The notes beneath the pieces were generated by a model. It was given only the letters and a program-made list of their open reading frames with translations. It made no database searches and had not been told where the DNA came from. From Ignavibacteriaceae bacterium (GTDB lineage: Bacteria; Bacteroidota; Ignavibacteria; Ignavibacteriales; Ignavibacteriaceae), in contig JACZKK010000206.1 in assembly GCA_014860115.1 (NCBI GenBank), positions 1 through 64,000 of the forward strand: 64,000 nt of DNA, read 5' to 3'. Position numbers and translations under genes: made by a program. This document shows positions 34,165-43,089 of the stretch, in pieces (position 1 is the stretch's first letter; the number at the start of each line of letters is the position of its first letter).

Positions 34165-35523
34165 ATGATTGAATTTCTTCCACTCGGAGGTGCCGGTGAA
34201 ATTGGTGCTAACTGTTACTACCTCAATATTAATGAAGTAGGTATTATTCTCGACTGCGGAATGCACCCGCAACTAACAGGACTGAATTCTCTGCCTAAGT
34301 TTGAGCTGCTTGAAGATAAACCAACTGACTATGTTTTAATTTCACACGCACACCAAGATCATTTGAATGCGCTGCCTTTTCTGATAAAAAAATTTCCTCA
34401 TATAAAAATTATTACTACGCCTCAAACAAGGGCTGTGGCTGAGTTAACACTTCATAATGCTATATCAATATTAAAAAGACAGATTGATGAAAGTGAGTTT
34501 GAAATCTATTCGCGGGATGAAGTTGATCTTCTTATAAAGTCAATTAACTATAAATCTTGTAATGAAAAATTTGTACTTAGCTCGCTAAATAGTGATCAGG
34601 AAATAGAAGCTGAGTTTTTTGATGCAGGACATATTATTGGTTCGGCTGGGATACTGTTACGCATTAATGGACAGAAAATATTTTTCACAGGAGATATTAA
34701 TCTATTTTCTCAAACGATATTATCTGGTGCTGATCTGCCTGAAGAAAAAATTGACATACTAATAACTGAAACAACTTACGGGGCAACTGATTCCTCAGTA
34801 ATCAACAATTGGGAGAAAGAAGTTGATAGATTTTCATCAGCAATTAATAAAGTAATTAATAATGGCGGTTCTGTTCTCATTCCGGTTTTTGCGCTTGGTA
34901 AACTTCAGGAGATGCTTGCTACAATCTGGCTGCAAATGCAAAGAAATAAAATTACAAACGTTGATATTTATACCGGCGGAATTGGAAACAAAATAAACAG
35001 AATATATGATTACAATCGTTACGTTGTTAACAGAAATGAGAAGGAGCTTGTGATTTCTGACATCCCGCAAAAAAGCTTGAATGAGTTGAAAGACTTCGAT
35101 GAGCTCTTTAAATTTCCTAGCATTGTTCTTGCCTCAAGCGGAATGATGGTCGAATCCACTAACTCATTTATGCTGGCGAAAAGGTGGTTTCATAAAAAAG
35201 ATTCTGCGATTTTTACTGTCGGTTATATGGATCCGTCAACTCCCGGAAGTATAATTTCAAAAGCAGGAAGAGGAGATAAAATTCAGCTAACAGAAAGAGA
35301 TAGGAAAGTTGAAATTAGGTGCGAAATAAAAAACTTTCGGTTCTCAGCTCACTCAAAACGTGAGGAAATAATATCTCTTGTCAATAAACTAAACCCCGAG
35401 ATTATTATCCTTGTTCACGGAGATAAAGAAGCAATTGATTGGGTTGGAGCTTCTGTTATCAAACAATTCCCGGATAAAAAAGTATTCGCGGCAGTTAACT
35501 ATAAGTCGATTTTATTTGATTAA
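34165..35523 (+). CDS. Beta-CASP metallo-beta-lactamase-fold RNase-like protein
   Basis: 452 residues. Metal site HAHQDH (residues 61-66) after LGGAGEIGANCYYL; further motifs DAGHIIGSAGILL and FTGDIN, then the beta-CASP region with PVFALGKLQEMLATIW, LASSGMMVESTNSF, a late FSAHSKREEI and IILVHGDKEA. Relatives include RNase J, CPSF-73-like mRNA nucleases and the YsxC-type exonucleases. It probably processes RNA in the cytoplasm; the short C-terminus argues against RNase J. Gene stands alone. Confidence 0.85.
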   Translation: MIEFLPLGGAGEIGANCYYLNINEVGIILDCGMHPQLTGLNSLPKFELLEDKPTDYVLISHAHQDHLNALPFLIKKFPHIKIITTPQTRAVAELTLHNAISILKRQIDESEFEIYSRDEVDLLIKSINYKSCNEKFVLSSLNSDQEIEAEFFDAGHIIGSAGILLRINGQKIFFTGDINLFSQTILSGADLPEEKIDILITETTYGATDSSVINNWEKEVDRFSSAINKVINNGGSVLIPVFALGKLQEMLATIWLQMQRNKITNVDIYTGGIGNKINRIYDYNRYVVNRNEKELVISDIPQKSLNELKDFDELFKFPSIVLASSGMMVESTNSFMLAKRWFHKKDSAIFTVGYMDPSTPGSIISKAGRGDKIQLTERDRKVEIRCEIKNFRFSAHSKREEIISLVNKLNPEIIILVHGDKEAIDWVGASVIKQFPDKKVFAAVNYKSILFD

Positions 35524-35724
35524 TAGCAAGAACTATTGATATATTGAACTAAGTAATTTTTCATTTTTTCAAACGAGGGGTACTCTTGAAACCTCTTTCA
35601 AAACAATCTCGCTTCTCATCAAATCTGAAGCTCATCGATAGAGAATTTATATCGATAAGAATGTTTGCAACAGTCAGGTCAATCCATTATTCATTGAATT
35701 ATAACTAAAATCAAAGGAGTAAAA

Positions 35725-37035
35725 ATGTCTGGATTAAAAGAAAAACTCGGAAAGAAAATTGAGGAATGGCGTCCTCGGACAACACGGCTTATTAAAGAAT
35801 TCGGCAATGTAAAAGTTGACGAAGTAGATATTGGACAAATTATTGGCGGGGCAAGAGATATTAAAAGTTTGGTTACTGATATTTCTTATCTCGATCCGTT
35901 TGAAGGAATTCGTTTCAGAGGATTAACAATTCCCGAAGTAATGGAAAAACTACCGAAGGTACCCGGCGGAGAAATGCCTTATGTGGAAGGTTTCTTCCAT
36001 TTTCTGTTGACAGGAGATATTCCTTCTGAAGCCGATGTAAAAGAGGTTGCAGAGGAATTCAAAAAAAGAAGTGCTATTCCGAAATATGTATTTGATATTC
36101 TGAAAACTATGCCAACGGACTCTCATCCGATGGTAATGTTTTCAACAGCGATTCTTGCTATGCAGCGGGAGTCAGAATTTGTTAAACAATATAATTCGGG
36201 TAAACTCAAGAAGAACGATTACTGGGTTCCAACGCTTGAGGATGGATTACAGCTTCTTGCAAAGATACCAGGCATCGCGGCTTTCATCTACAGATTAAAA
36301 TACAAGAACGGACAGATAATTGAGTCCGATCCAAAGATGGATCTTGGCGGAAACTTTGCTCATATGATGGGTATCGCTAAACCTTATGATGATGTTGCAA
36401 GAATGTACTTCATTTTACACAGCGACCACGAAAGTGGAAACGTAAGTGCACACACAGGACATCTTGTAGCAAGCGCATTATCTGATATGTACTACTCAAT
36501 TTCTGCAATGACAAACGGACTTGCCGGTCCATTGCACGGACTCGCTAACCAGGAAGTTTTAAGCTGGCTGCAGGGAGTCTATGATAAGATGGGCGGAAAA
36601 ATTCCAACCGAAGAAGAGATGAAACAATTTGTTTGGGATACACTAAAAGGTGGTCAGGTTATTCCAGGTTTTGGACACGCTGTCTTAAGAAAAACCGATC
36701 CACGTTATATGGCTCAACGTGAATTCTGTCTTAAGCATTTACCAAAAGATCCATTATTTATTTACGTTGATCTTTTGTTCAAAGTAGTTCCACCAATATT
36801 GCTTGAACAGGGTAAAGCAAAGAATCCGTGGCCGAATGTTGATGCACAATCCGGTGTTATCCAATGGTACTATGGATTGAAGGAATATGACTTCTACACA
36901 GTTCTGTTTGCTGTTGGAAGAGCACTCGGTGTTGTTGCTAACATAATTTGGGATCGTGGACTTGGTTATCCGATTGAAAGACCGAAGTCAGTGACAACTG
37001 CAATGCTTGAAGAAGCTGCAGGGATAAAGAAATAA
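35725..37035 (+). CDS. gltA: Citrate synthase, mitochondrial-type
   Basis: Condenses acetyl-CoA and oxaloacetate to citrate. Catalytic residues are visible as His in GPLHGLANQE (near 271), His in GFGHAVLRKTDPRY (near 318) and Asp in NVDAQSGV (near 372). The N-terminal DISYLDPFEGIRFRGLTIPE and GFFHFLLTGDIPS are of the eukaryotic-type branch found in Bacteroidota, Chlorobi and mitochondria rather than the E. coli type. Length 436. AAAGGAG site. Ends at repeat copy C and a bidirectional terminator. Confidence 0.95.
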   Translation: MSGLKEKLGKKIEEWRPRTTRLIKEFGNVKVDEVDIGQIIGGARDIKSLVTDISYLDPFEGIRFRGLTIPEVMEKLPKVPGGEMPYVEGFFHFLLTGDIPSEADVKEVAEEFKKRSAIPKYVFDILKTMPTDSHPMVMFSTAILAMQRESEFVKQYNSGKLKKNDYWVPTLEDGLQLLAKIPGIAAFIYRLKYKNGQIIESDPKMDLGGNFAHMMGIAKPYDDVARMYFILHSDHESGNVSAHTGHLVASALSDMYYSISAMTNGLAGPLHGLANQEVLSWLQGVYDKMGGKIPTEEEMKQFVWDTLKGGQVIPGFGHAVLRKTDPRYMAQREFCLKHLPKDPLFIYVDLLFKVVPPILLEQGKAKNPWPNVDAQSGVIQWYYGLKEYDFYTVLFAVGRALGVVANIIWDRGLGYPIERPKSVTTAMLEEAAGIKK

Positions 37036-37048
37036 AATTTCATTCTTT

Positions 37049-37075
37049 GTAGCACAGATTAATAATCTGTGCTAC
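37049..37075. repeat. Dispersed palindromic repeat, copy C
   Basis: Perfect palindrome GTAGCACAGATT/AATCTGTGCTAC with central AAT variant, 13 bases after the citrate synthase stop and 13 before the terminator. Confidence 0.85.
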
Positions 37076-37087
37076 AGTTTAAAATAT

Positions 37088-37117
37088 AAATGCCATCCTG
37101 GTTGGATGGCATTTTTT
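37088..37117. terminator. Bidirectional terminator between gltA and the DUF1501 gene
   Basis: Ten-base perfect stem AATGCCATCC / GGATGGCATT, five-base loop, seven T on the plus strand and an A/T-rich side for the minus strand. Serves the convergent genes gltA (+) and DUF1501 (-). Confidence 0.92.
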
Positions 37118-37136
37118 TCAATCAACTTAAATTCGA

Positions 37137-38663
37137 TTACTTTATCAACATCATCTTAATCGTCTTGCTGGAAACACCTACATCAAGCCGTGCAAAATAA
37201 ACTCCGCTCGAATAACTCCTGCCATCAAACTGAACATCATAGCTGCCAATGTCCTGGTAACCATTTACAAGTGTTGCAATTTGATCCCCTGCAGCTGAAA
37301 ATACTTCAAGCTTAACTGACTGTGGAACTCTCAGATAATAGCTGATTGTTGTTGAGGGATTAAAGGGATTCGGATAATTCTGCTCAAGTTGAAAAGCTGA
37401 AGGTCCTGTTAGTGAACCAGCCTTTTCCGAGATTAGTGGTAATGTTTCAAAATCTTTCATAAGTACATCAGGCATTCTTTCAACTGGCATTCCCAATTGC
37501 TGAGTCAATAAAGTAGCGTATAGCTGTCTGAAATCATATTTGTACTTTATATCTCCACTGTTATCAAGATCAGTAAGATCCGGATTGTTTCCGTAGACTC
37601 CTCCGTAAACATTTCTGCCAATAATAAAAAGTGGTGCTGCAGTTCCGTGATCTGTTCCTGCACTTCCATTTTGATTAAGGCGTCTTCCGAATTCTGAGAA
37701 TGTCATCAGCACAACCCTGTCAGCAATTCCCAATAATTTAAGATCAGTCTGAAAAGCTTCGATAGCCTGTGCAACGGTTGTAAGCAAGTTAGAGTGACTG
37801 TTTGCCTGGTTTGCATGAGTATCAAAACCTCCGATAGATGTCAGATACACCGGTGTTTCAAGTCCGCCGGCCACCAATTCAGCAACTATAGCAAGCTGCC
37901 TTGCCAACCGTGTGTTCGGATAAGTTGCTTTATTTTCTACCAGGTCTGCTTTTTCTTTTATTACTTGTGCATACCGGATTGAAAGAGCAGCCACTTCCTT
38001 AATATATTTTAATTGATTGCCTGCAACTGTATCCGGAGGAGGATCGTTATCTGCCGTGCTGCCATTTATCAACTGGTAAAACTGATTCGGACTTTCAAAT
38101 GAAATTCCCATCGAGCCCTGGCAGGTACATTCTAGCAAAGCAGATTGTGTTGATCCTATCTGAATTGCCATTGGATGTTCAGTGTTGATCGGATTATGAT
38201 CAGGTAAAACTTTTGCGAGATACCTTCCAACCCATCCGTCGTCAATGACAACATTTGAATCAGATGCACTCAGCCAGATATCAGTCGATCTGAAATGCGA
38301 TCTGTTTGGACTTTCATATCCAACATTCTGAACAACGGCCATCATCCCATCATCATACAATGATTTTAATGGCTGCAATGATGGGTGCATACCGGTAAGA
38401 TAATTTAGCTTAACAGCATCTTCCTTTTTTATTCCAAGAGATGGACGCTTATTATAATATATACTATCTTCAAATGGTATAATTGTATTAAGTCCGTCAT
38501 TACCTCCGCTTAGCTGTAGTAATACTATTACTTTTCCATTGATTGCCTGGATATTCAGGAATGATCTTGAGAATGCTCTTATTGGAATATTACCTAAAGC
38601 CATTGAAACCGTGCCAGCGCCGGCTACTAATCCTAAATTTCGTAAAAATGATCTTCTGTCCAT
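37137..38663 (-). CDS. DUF1501 protein with Tat signal and T9SS sorting domain
   Basis: 508 residues. The N-terminus MDRRSFLRNLGLVAGAGTVS carries RRSFL, a twin-arginine-type signal. The body has family signatures: VVLLQLSGGNDGLNTIIPF, GFDTHANQANSHSNLL, FSEFGRRLNQNGSAGTDHGTAAPLFIIG, the alkaline-phosphatase-like DUF1501 fold. The end is a T9SS domain (EQNYPNPFNPSTTISYY ... KMMLIK). This suggests export folded by Tat and then release through T9SS. Gene follows the DUF1800 gene by 15 bases, in one operon. Confidence 0.9.
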   Translation of the reverse strand: MDRRSFLRNLGLVAGAGTVSMALGNIPIRAFSRSFLNIQAINGKVIVLLQLSGGNDGLNTIIPFEDSIYYNKRPSLGIKKEDAVKLNYLTGMHPSLQPLKSLYDDGMMAVVQNVGYESPNRSHFRSTDIWLSASDSNVVIDDGWVGRYLAKVLPDHNPINTEHPMAIQIGSTQSALLECTCQGSMGISFESPNQFYQLINGSTADNDPPPDTVAGNQLKYIKEVAALSIRYAQVIKEKADLVENKATYPNTRLARQLAIVAELVAGGLETPVYLTSIGGFDTHANQANSHSNLLTTVAQAIEAFQTDLKLLGIADRVVLMTFSEFGRRLNQNGSAGTDHGTAAPLFIIGRNVYGGVYGNNPDLTDLDNSGDIKYKYDFRQLYATLLTQQLGMPVERMPDVLMKDFETLPLISEKAGSLTGPSAFQLEQNYPNPFNPSTTISYYLRVPQSVKLEVFSAAGDQIATLVNGYQDIGSYDVQFDGRSYSSGVYFARLDVGVSSKTIKMMLIK

Positions 38664-38678
38664 AATTTCTCTTTCTGA

Positions 38679-40055
38679 TTATGAAAGTTGATATTCTGAT
38701 AATCTCATTAATGCTTTAAAGAACATCTTTAACCTGTTCTCAGCCTGAGGATCAGCAGTTGACCAATCATAGACTTCAGCACCATCGAGTAAAGTATTTA
38801 GTAAATATTCCTTCCTGTTTTCACTTAACGGATACTGAAGGAATATTTTTGAAATGTCATTAATCAGTTGAACTGCATCTTCGGCACTGGGAAAAGTTCG
38901 TGCATATTCAACAAGATTCAATTGAAATGTTAAATCTCCTCCACCGGGCTTTTTGCCATTTATTACGGCATCGGTAAAAATATTTCTTGAGGGAAGTGTT
39001 GTTGTGTTAATCCAGATTTTATCTCCGTCCCAGCCGCTAACATTCGGCGGTGCAAATAGTTCCTGCTTTAATTGAGTTGCAACTGTGCGCATATAAACAT
39101 AATCCGGTGTCGCTACATTGAATTGTCTCATCGTTCCAATCATTAACTCAACGGGACTCTTTATTTTAGCTCCTCTTACTTCATTTGTATGGAACATAAC
39201 CGATTTCAATAAAGTGGATAAGACGGGTTTAATCTCATAGTTATTCTCTCTTAATATTTGAGCCATAGTTTCAATACTTGGTTCGTCGTGAGCAACATGC
39301 ATAAATTCATTATATAACTCCCTGCAGAAAAATGTAGCCGTGGCGGGTTGAGTAAAAATTATATCAACAATATCATTGTAAATGAAATTACCAGTCTGCC
39401 CTAAAAATGTTTTAGTTCCGTCATCAAAACGACCTGCGTTAAAGTAAGAGGTAATCCCATCTACCTGCCAGCCTGTTAAAGCTCTCGCTCCTTCCTGAAT
39501 ATCCTGCTCAGTATAGTTTCCAATACCAAGCGTGAATAATTCCATAAGTTCTCTCGCATAATTTTCATTTGGGTCACCTTTCCTGTTCCTTGTTCCGTCT
39601 AGATAAATAAGCATTGCTGGATCAATCGTAATAGCTTTTGTTAGATTGATAAGATTTCCCATTGCATAGTCACGGAATAATTTATTCTGCCAGTACATCC
39701 TTTGTGCCAGACCAACTTTTGAAACTTCACTTACGTAGTGATTATGCCAAAACAAAACCATCTTTTCACGAAGAGAATAACCTTGTGTAACCATTAGATT
39801 ATACCACCAGTAAATCATTTCTCTGGTTCGTTCAGTATTGTTTTCGTTAGTTGGATCGTTTACCCAAAAACCGGGCTGTGGCGGTTCAGGTTGATCGGCA
39901 AGAAGGAAGTTATCTACAAAATTATCCAGCGAATGAGATAACGCAAATTCAACATCCTGTTTGTTGTATCCAAAAAGTGTTCTTGCCAGAATGTGCCGTG
40001 CGGCTTCTTCATCCCAAACATTTATCTTGTTAAAATTGTTCGCGTTTTCTATCAT
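38679..40055 (-). CDS. DUF1800 protein, partner of DUF1501
   Basis: 458 residues of mostly helical sequence. Family hallmarks: EEAARHILARTLFGYNKQDVEFAL, WYNLMVTQGYSLREKMVLFWHNHYVS, DGTRNRKGDPNENYARELMELFTLG and ARALTGWQVDG, then APPNVSGWDGDKIW. No signal peptide is evident in this start, unlike most relatives, so export may rely on partner or another mechanism. Always found together with DUF1501; the function of the pair is unknown. Confidence 0.9.
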   Translation of the reverse strand: MIENANNFNKINVWDEEAARHILARTLFGYNKQDVEFALSHSLDNFVDNFLLADQPEPPQPGFWVNDPTNENNTERTREMIYWWYNLMVTQGYSLREKMVLFWHNHYVSEVSKVGLAQRMYWQNKLFRDYAMGNLINLTKAITIDPAMLIYLDGTRNRKGDPNENYARELMELFTLGIGNYTEQDIQEGARALTGWQVDGITSYFNAGRFDDGTKTFLGQTGNFIYNDIVDIIFTQPATATFFCRELYNEFMHVAHDEPSIETMAQILRENNYEIKPVLSTLLKSVMFHTNEVRGAKIKSPVELMIGTMRQFNVATPDYVYMRTVATQLKQELFAPPNVSGWDGDKIWINTTTLPSRNIFTDAVINGKKPGGGDLTFQLNLVEYARTFPSAEDAVQLINDISKIFLQYPLSENRKEYLLNTLLDGAEVYDWSTADPQAENRLKMFFKALMRLSEYQLS

Positions 40056-40583
40056 AGTGCCTCGCTTAGTTTGATTAGAAATTTCTTTGGTAGCGCTAAG
40101 ATATCTTTAAATAGTATGCCAAAAACTAACATTTGATATTTCGCAACTATCCAATTTCCAGTAATTATTATAAGCTATTTGCTTGTAAATATTTAGCCAT
40201 TAATGAACAAATTACCGGGTCTAATATAGCGTCAATAATTGTGTCGCTCCTGAATAAAATGTCGCTTAAAATGACGCAGTTTGGTTAGAAGGTAATTAGA
40301 ATTTATCAGAGAAGACAGTGAGTCAGGAGGACTAAGTTCTTTTTATAAAATTTTGTCGTGAAATAGTAGGATCGTGTGATACTTATCAAAAAGAAACAAT
40401 TGCTCATCTTGTAATATTACAGGCACATTATAAAAAATTAAATAGAGTATAGAGAAGTTTTTCACTCCTATATTACATGCGAATTGATTAATTTTATACT
40501 TAATGTTTTTCATAAAAATTATGAACAAAATCTACTTCCCATTACCAATCTGTCCATGCAAACAAATCAAATGTGAGTTACTG
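40056..40583. other. Divergent intergenic region before the efflux operon
   Basis: About 530 bases between divergent genes without convincing ORF (ORFs of 61 aa and the N-terminal extension at 40503 are unsupported). It holds TGTAATATTACA, a perfect 12-base palindrome, at 40410-40421, and a cluster of TGTCGC / GCGTCA-type half-sites at 40228-40277. Both look like operator sequences and are listed as findings. Confidence 0.4.
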
Positions 40584-42002
40584 ATGAAAAAGTGTTTATC
40601 ATTTATATCCATAATTATTTTTTTGCTTCCGGGAATTATATCTGCTCAGTCACAAACTTTAACTCTTGATGAGGCAATCCAGATAGCCTTAGAAAACAAT
40701 ACTGATATAAAAGTTGCCAAAATGAGCACAGATAAATCCCGTGCGGCAGTCAGAGAAGCCTTTGGTTATGCAATGCCAAGCCTCGATCTTTCGGCTGACT
40801 TCTCTCATTTTCTAAAAAAACCAAAAATGGCTTTCCCTGATTTTGGCGCTCTACTTACCAACGCAACTTACAGCATATTGTTTGATGAGAATGTAATACC
40901 AAGAGATGAGAGTAAATATGTACCTGTAGAAAACACGCTTCAATCCTTCGCCCTTAATAATGCTTATACAGCTTCTTTAACGTTAACCCAGGTGCTTTTT
41001 AACTCGGCTGTATTCAGAGGTATTGGTGCCTCACAGATTTATTACGATTTATCACTAGCTGAATTGCGTAATACCATCAGCAAAACAAAGCTTAATGTTG
41101 AAAGAGCTTTTTACGGAACGCTGCTCACAAAAGAATTGCTATCGATAACACAAGCCAGCTATGAGAACGCAAAAGAAAATTTCAGAAATGTAAATGCATT
41201 ATTTGAGCAGGGGTTCGTTTCGGATTTTGACAGACTTCAGGCAGAAGTACGTGTTGAAAACATTCGTCCGGTTTTGCTGCAGATGGAAAATATGCTCACC
41301 ACAACACTTAATGATTTGAAGCTCGTACTTGGTGTTGACCAGTTTCTTGAAATTGATGTGAAAGGCGAGATAGTTTATAATCCTGAAATCTTACCGAGTG
41401 AAGACGATATCATTGATTATGCCCTAACCAATAACTTTGGTCTTCAAAGTATGAAATTAAAAATGAATCTCGATGAAGAATTTATTCAACTTGATGTATC
41501 TGAATACTGGCCCTCGTTAGCTGCATTCGGAAACTTCAGTTATGCGGGTACTTCAGACGATTGGAATTTTCAGAATTACAATGCTACTACGGTCGGGCTT
41601 AGTTTATCTATGAATTTATGGCAGGGCAACAGAACAAAAAACCGTGTTGAACAATCAACAATATCATATAAACAAACAGAAGAGCAGTACACACTTTTAA
41701 AAGAATATGTAGTCAACCAGGTCAAAGCAAAATATCTGGAGCTGAAACGCGTTCAAAGTCTCGTTGAAGCCCAGCAGAAAAATGTAAGCCTTGCAGAGCG
41801 TGCTTATGAACTTTCAACGGTAAGATATAAAGAAGGAACAGGCAATCAGCTTGAAGTACAAAATCAAGATGTTGCTCTCAGGCAGGCAAGGATAAACAAG
41901 CTTCAGTCTGTGCATAGTTATATAGTAACTAAATACGAACTTGAACAGCTAATGGGTAAAATAAATCAGGAATATATCGACCCATATATGCCGAAAGAAT
42001 AA
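40584..42002 (+). CDS. TolC-family outer-membrane efflux channel
   Basis: The track begins at 40503, but the ATG at 40584 (MKKCLSFISIIIFLLPGIISAQ) gives a proper signal peptide, so the first 27 residues are dropped. The protein has two coiled-coil repeats of the OEP family: LDEAIQIALENNTDIKVAKM and LKEYVVNQVKAKYLELKRV, YELSTVRYKEGTGNQLEVQNQDV. First gene of a three-gene RND operon; probable outer-membrane exit duct of the pump. Confidence 0.9.
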   Translation: MKKCLSFISIIIFLLPGIISAQSQTLTLDEAIQIALENNTDIKVAKMSTDKSRAAVREAFGYAMPSLDLSADFSHFLKKPKMAFPDFGALLTNATYSILFDENVIPRDESKYVPVENTLQSFALNNAYTASLTLTQVLFNSAVFRGIGASQIYYDLSLAELRNTISKTKLNVERAFYGTLLTKELLSITQASYENAKENFRNVNALFEQGFVSDFDRLQAEVRVENIRPVLLQMENMLTTTLNDLKLVLGVDQFLEIDVKGEIVYNPEILPSEDDIIDYALTNNFGLQSMKLKMNLDEEFIQLDVSEYWPSLAAFGNFSYAGTSDDWNFQNYNATTVGLSLSMNLWQGNRTKNRVEQSTISYKQTEEQYTLLKEYVVNQVKAKYLELKRVQSLVEAQQKNVSLAERAYELSTVRYKEGTGNQLEVQNQDVALRQARINKLQSVHSYIVTKYELEQLMGKINQEYIDPYMPKE

Positions 42003-42035
42003 AATTAAACGAACTCATCAGGAGTATTAACTAAA

Positions 42036-43079
42036 ATGAAGTTACAAATGAAAAACTTAAAGTCTCTGGTAATTCTTCCAATATTATTTTTTGCATTGCT
42101 TAATGGATGCGGTGGTGATGAAGAACAAGCAAAGAGCATGGATCAAATCCAGCAGGAAGAAGGAGTGCCGGTTCAAGTGAAAACGGTAGAATACAAACCA
42201 TTTGAAAAATATATGAACTACTTCGCAAAACTTGCCGGAGTAAAAGAGGCAACCAAAGGGGCTGCATTCGGTGGAAAGATTGAAAAGATAAATTATAGTG
42301 TGGGTGATTATGTTGAAGAAGGACAGGTCGTAGTGGAATTTCCTTACGATGATCCCGGTTCACTTTATGAAACTGCAGCCGCAACTTATGAAAACTCAAA
42401 GAGAACTTACGAAAGATCAAAAGTACTTTTAGATGCCGGGGAAATAGCACAGGCAAACTTCGATGGTGTTGAAGCACAGTACCTGGTTCACAAAAGAAAC
42501 TACGAACTTGCGCGCAAGCTTATTTTTATAGAAGCTCCTTTCAGCGGAACGCTGGTGGATGTAAAAGTTAATGTTGGTGATAACGTAAATAAAGATGCTC
42601 CATTATTTACCATTGCCCAGCTTCACAAAATGAGAGCAAAAATATGGGTTACAGAAAAAGAAATTGGTGAGATAAAGCAAGGAATGGAAGCAGAGATGGA
42701 GTTCGGCGGAAAAGTTTTTAAGGGAAAAATCGCTGAAGTCTCTATGGCAGTCGATCCTTACAAGCAGGCAATCTTCGCAGAAGTAGAATTTGATAACTCA
42801 AAAAAGGAATTAAAAAGTGGTGCAACAGTTGAGATAAAAGTTCTTATCTACAAGAACCCAAAAGCGATCACCATTCCCCGCAATATTGTAATGTCAGATG
42901 AAAACGGTCAGTATGTTTTTGTTGAAAAAGATAGCAAAGCTGAAAAAAGATACATCTCGAATGGTCAGGATAGCGGAATATTATATGAAATCTCAAATGG
43001 CTTGCAGGTTGGAGATAAATTAGTAACTCACGGTGCCTCTCAGTTAACAGATGGTGCAAAAGTAAAAGTGATTCAATAA
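42036..43079 (+). CDS. RND efflux periplasmic adaptor (membrane-fusion) lipoprotein
   Basis: Lipobox LLNGC anchors it in the membrane. The lipoyl/hairpin region is seen in GKIEKINYSVGDYVEEGQVVVEFPYDD and IEAPFSGTLVDVKVNVGDNVNKDAPLFTIAQ, with a short coiled-coil between (YENSKRTYERSKVLLDAGEIAQANFDG), followed by beta-barrel and membrane-proximal parts ending VTHGASQLTDGAKVKVIQ. 34 bases after the TolC gene and 10 before the RND pump. Confidence 0.92.
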   Translation: MKLQMKNLKSLVILPILFFALLNGCGGDEEQAKSMDQIQQEEGVPVQVKTVEYKPFEKYMNYFAKLAGVKEATKGAAFGGKIEKINYSVGDYVEEGQVVVEFPYDDPGSLYETAAATYENSKRTYERSKVLLDAGEIAQANFDGVEAQYLVHKRNYELARKLIFIEAPFSGTLVDVKVNVGDNVNKDAPLFTIAQLHKMRAKIWVTEKEIGEIKQGMEAEMEFGGKVFKGKIAEVSMAVDPYKQAIFAEVEFDNSKKELKSGATVEIKVLIYKNPKAITIPRNIVMSDENGQYVFVEKDSKAEKRYISNGQDSGILYEISNGLQVGDKLVTHGASQLTDGAKVKVIQ

Positions 43080-43089
43080 GGAATACAAA

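Noticed and set aside
42100-42477. 125-aa antisense ORF in the adaptor gene
   Set aside because: His/Leu-rich reverse-frame translation typical of a shadow.
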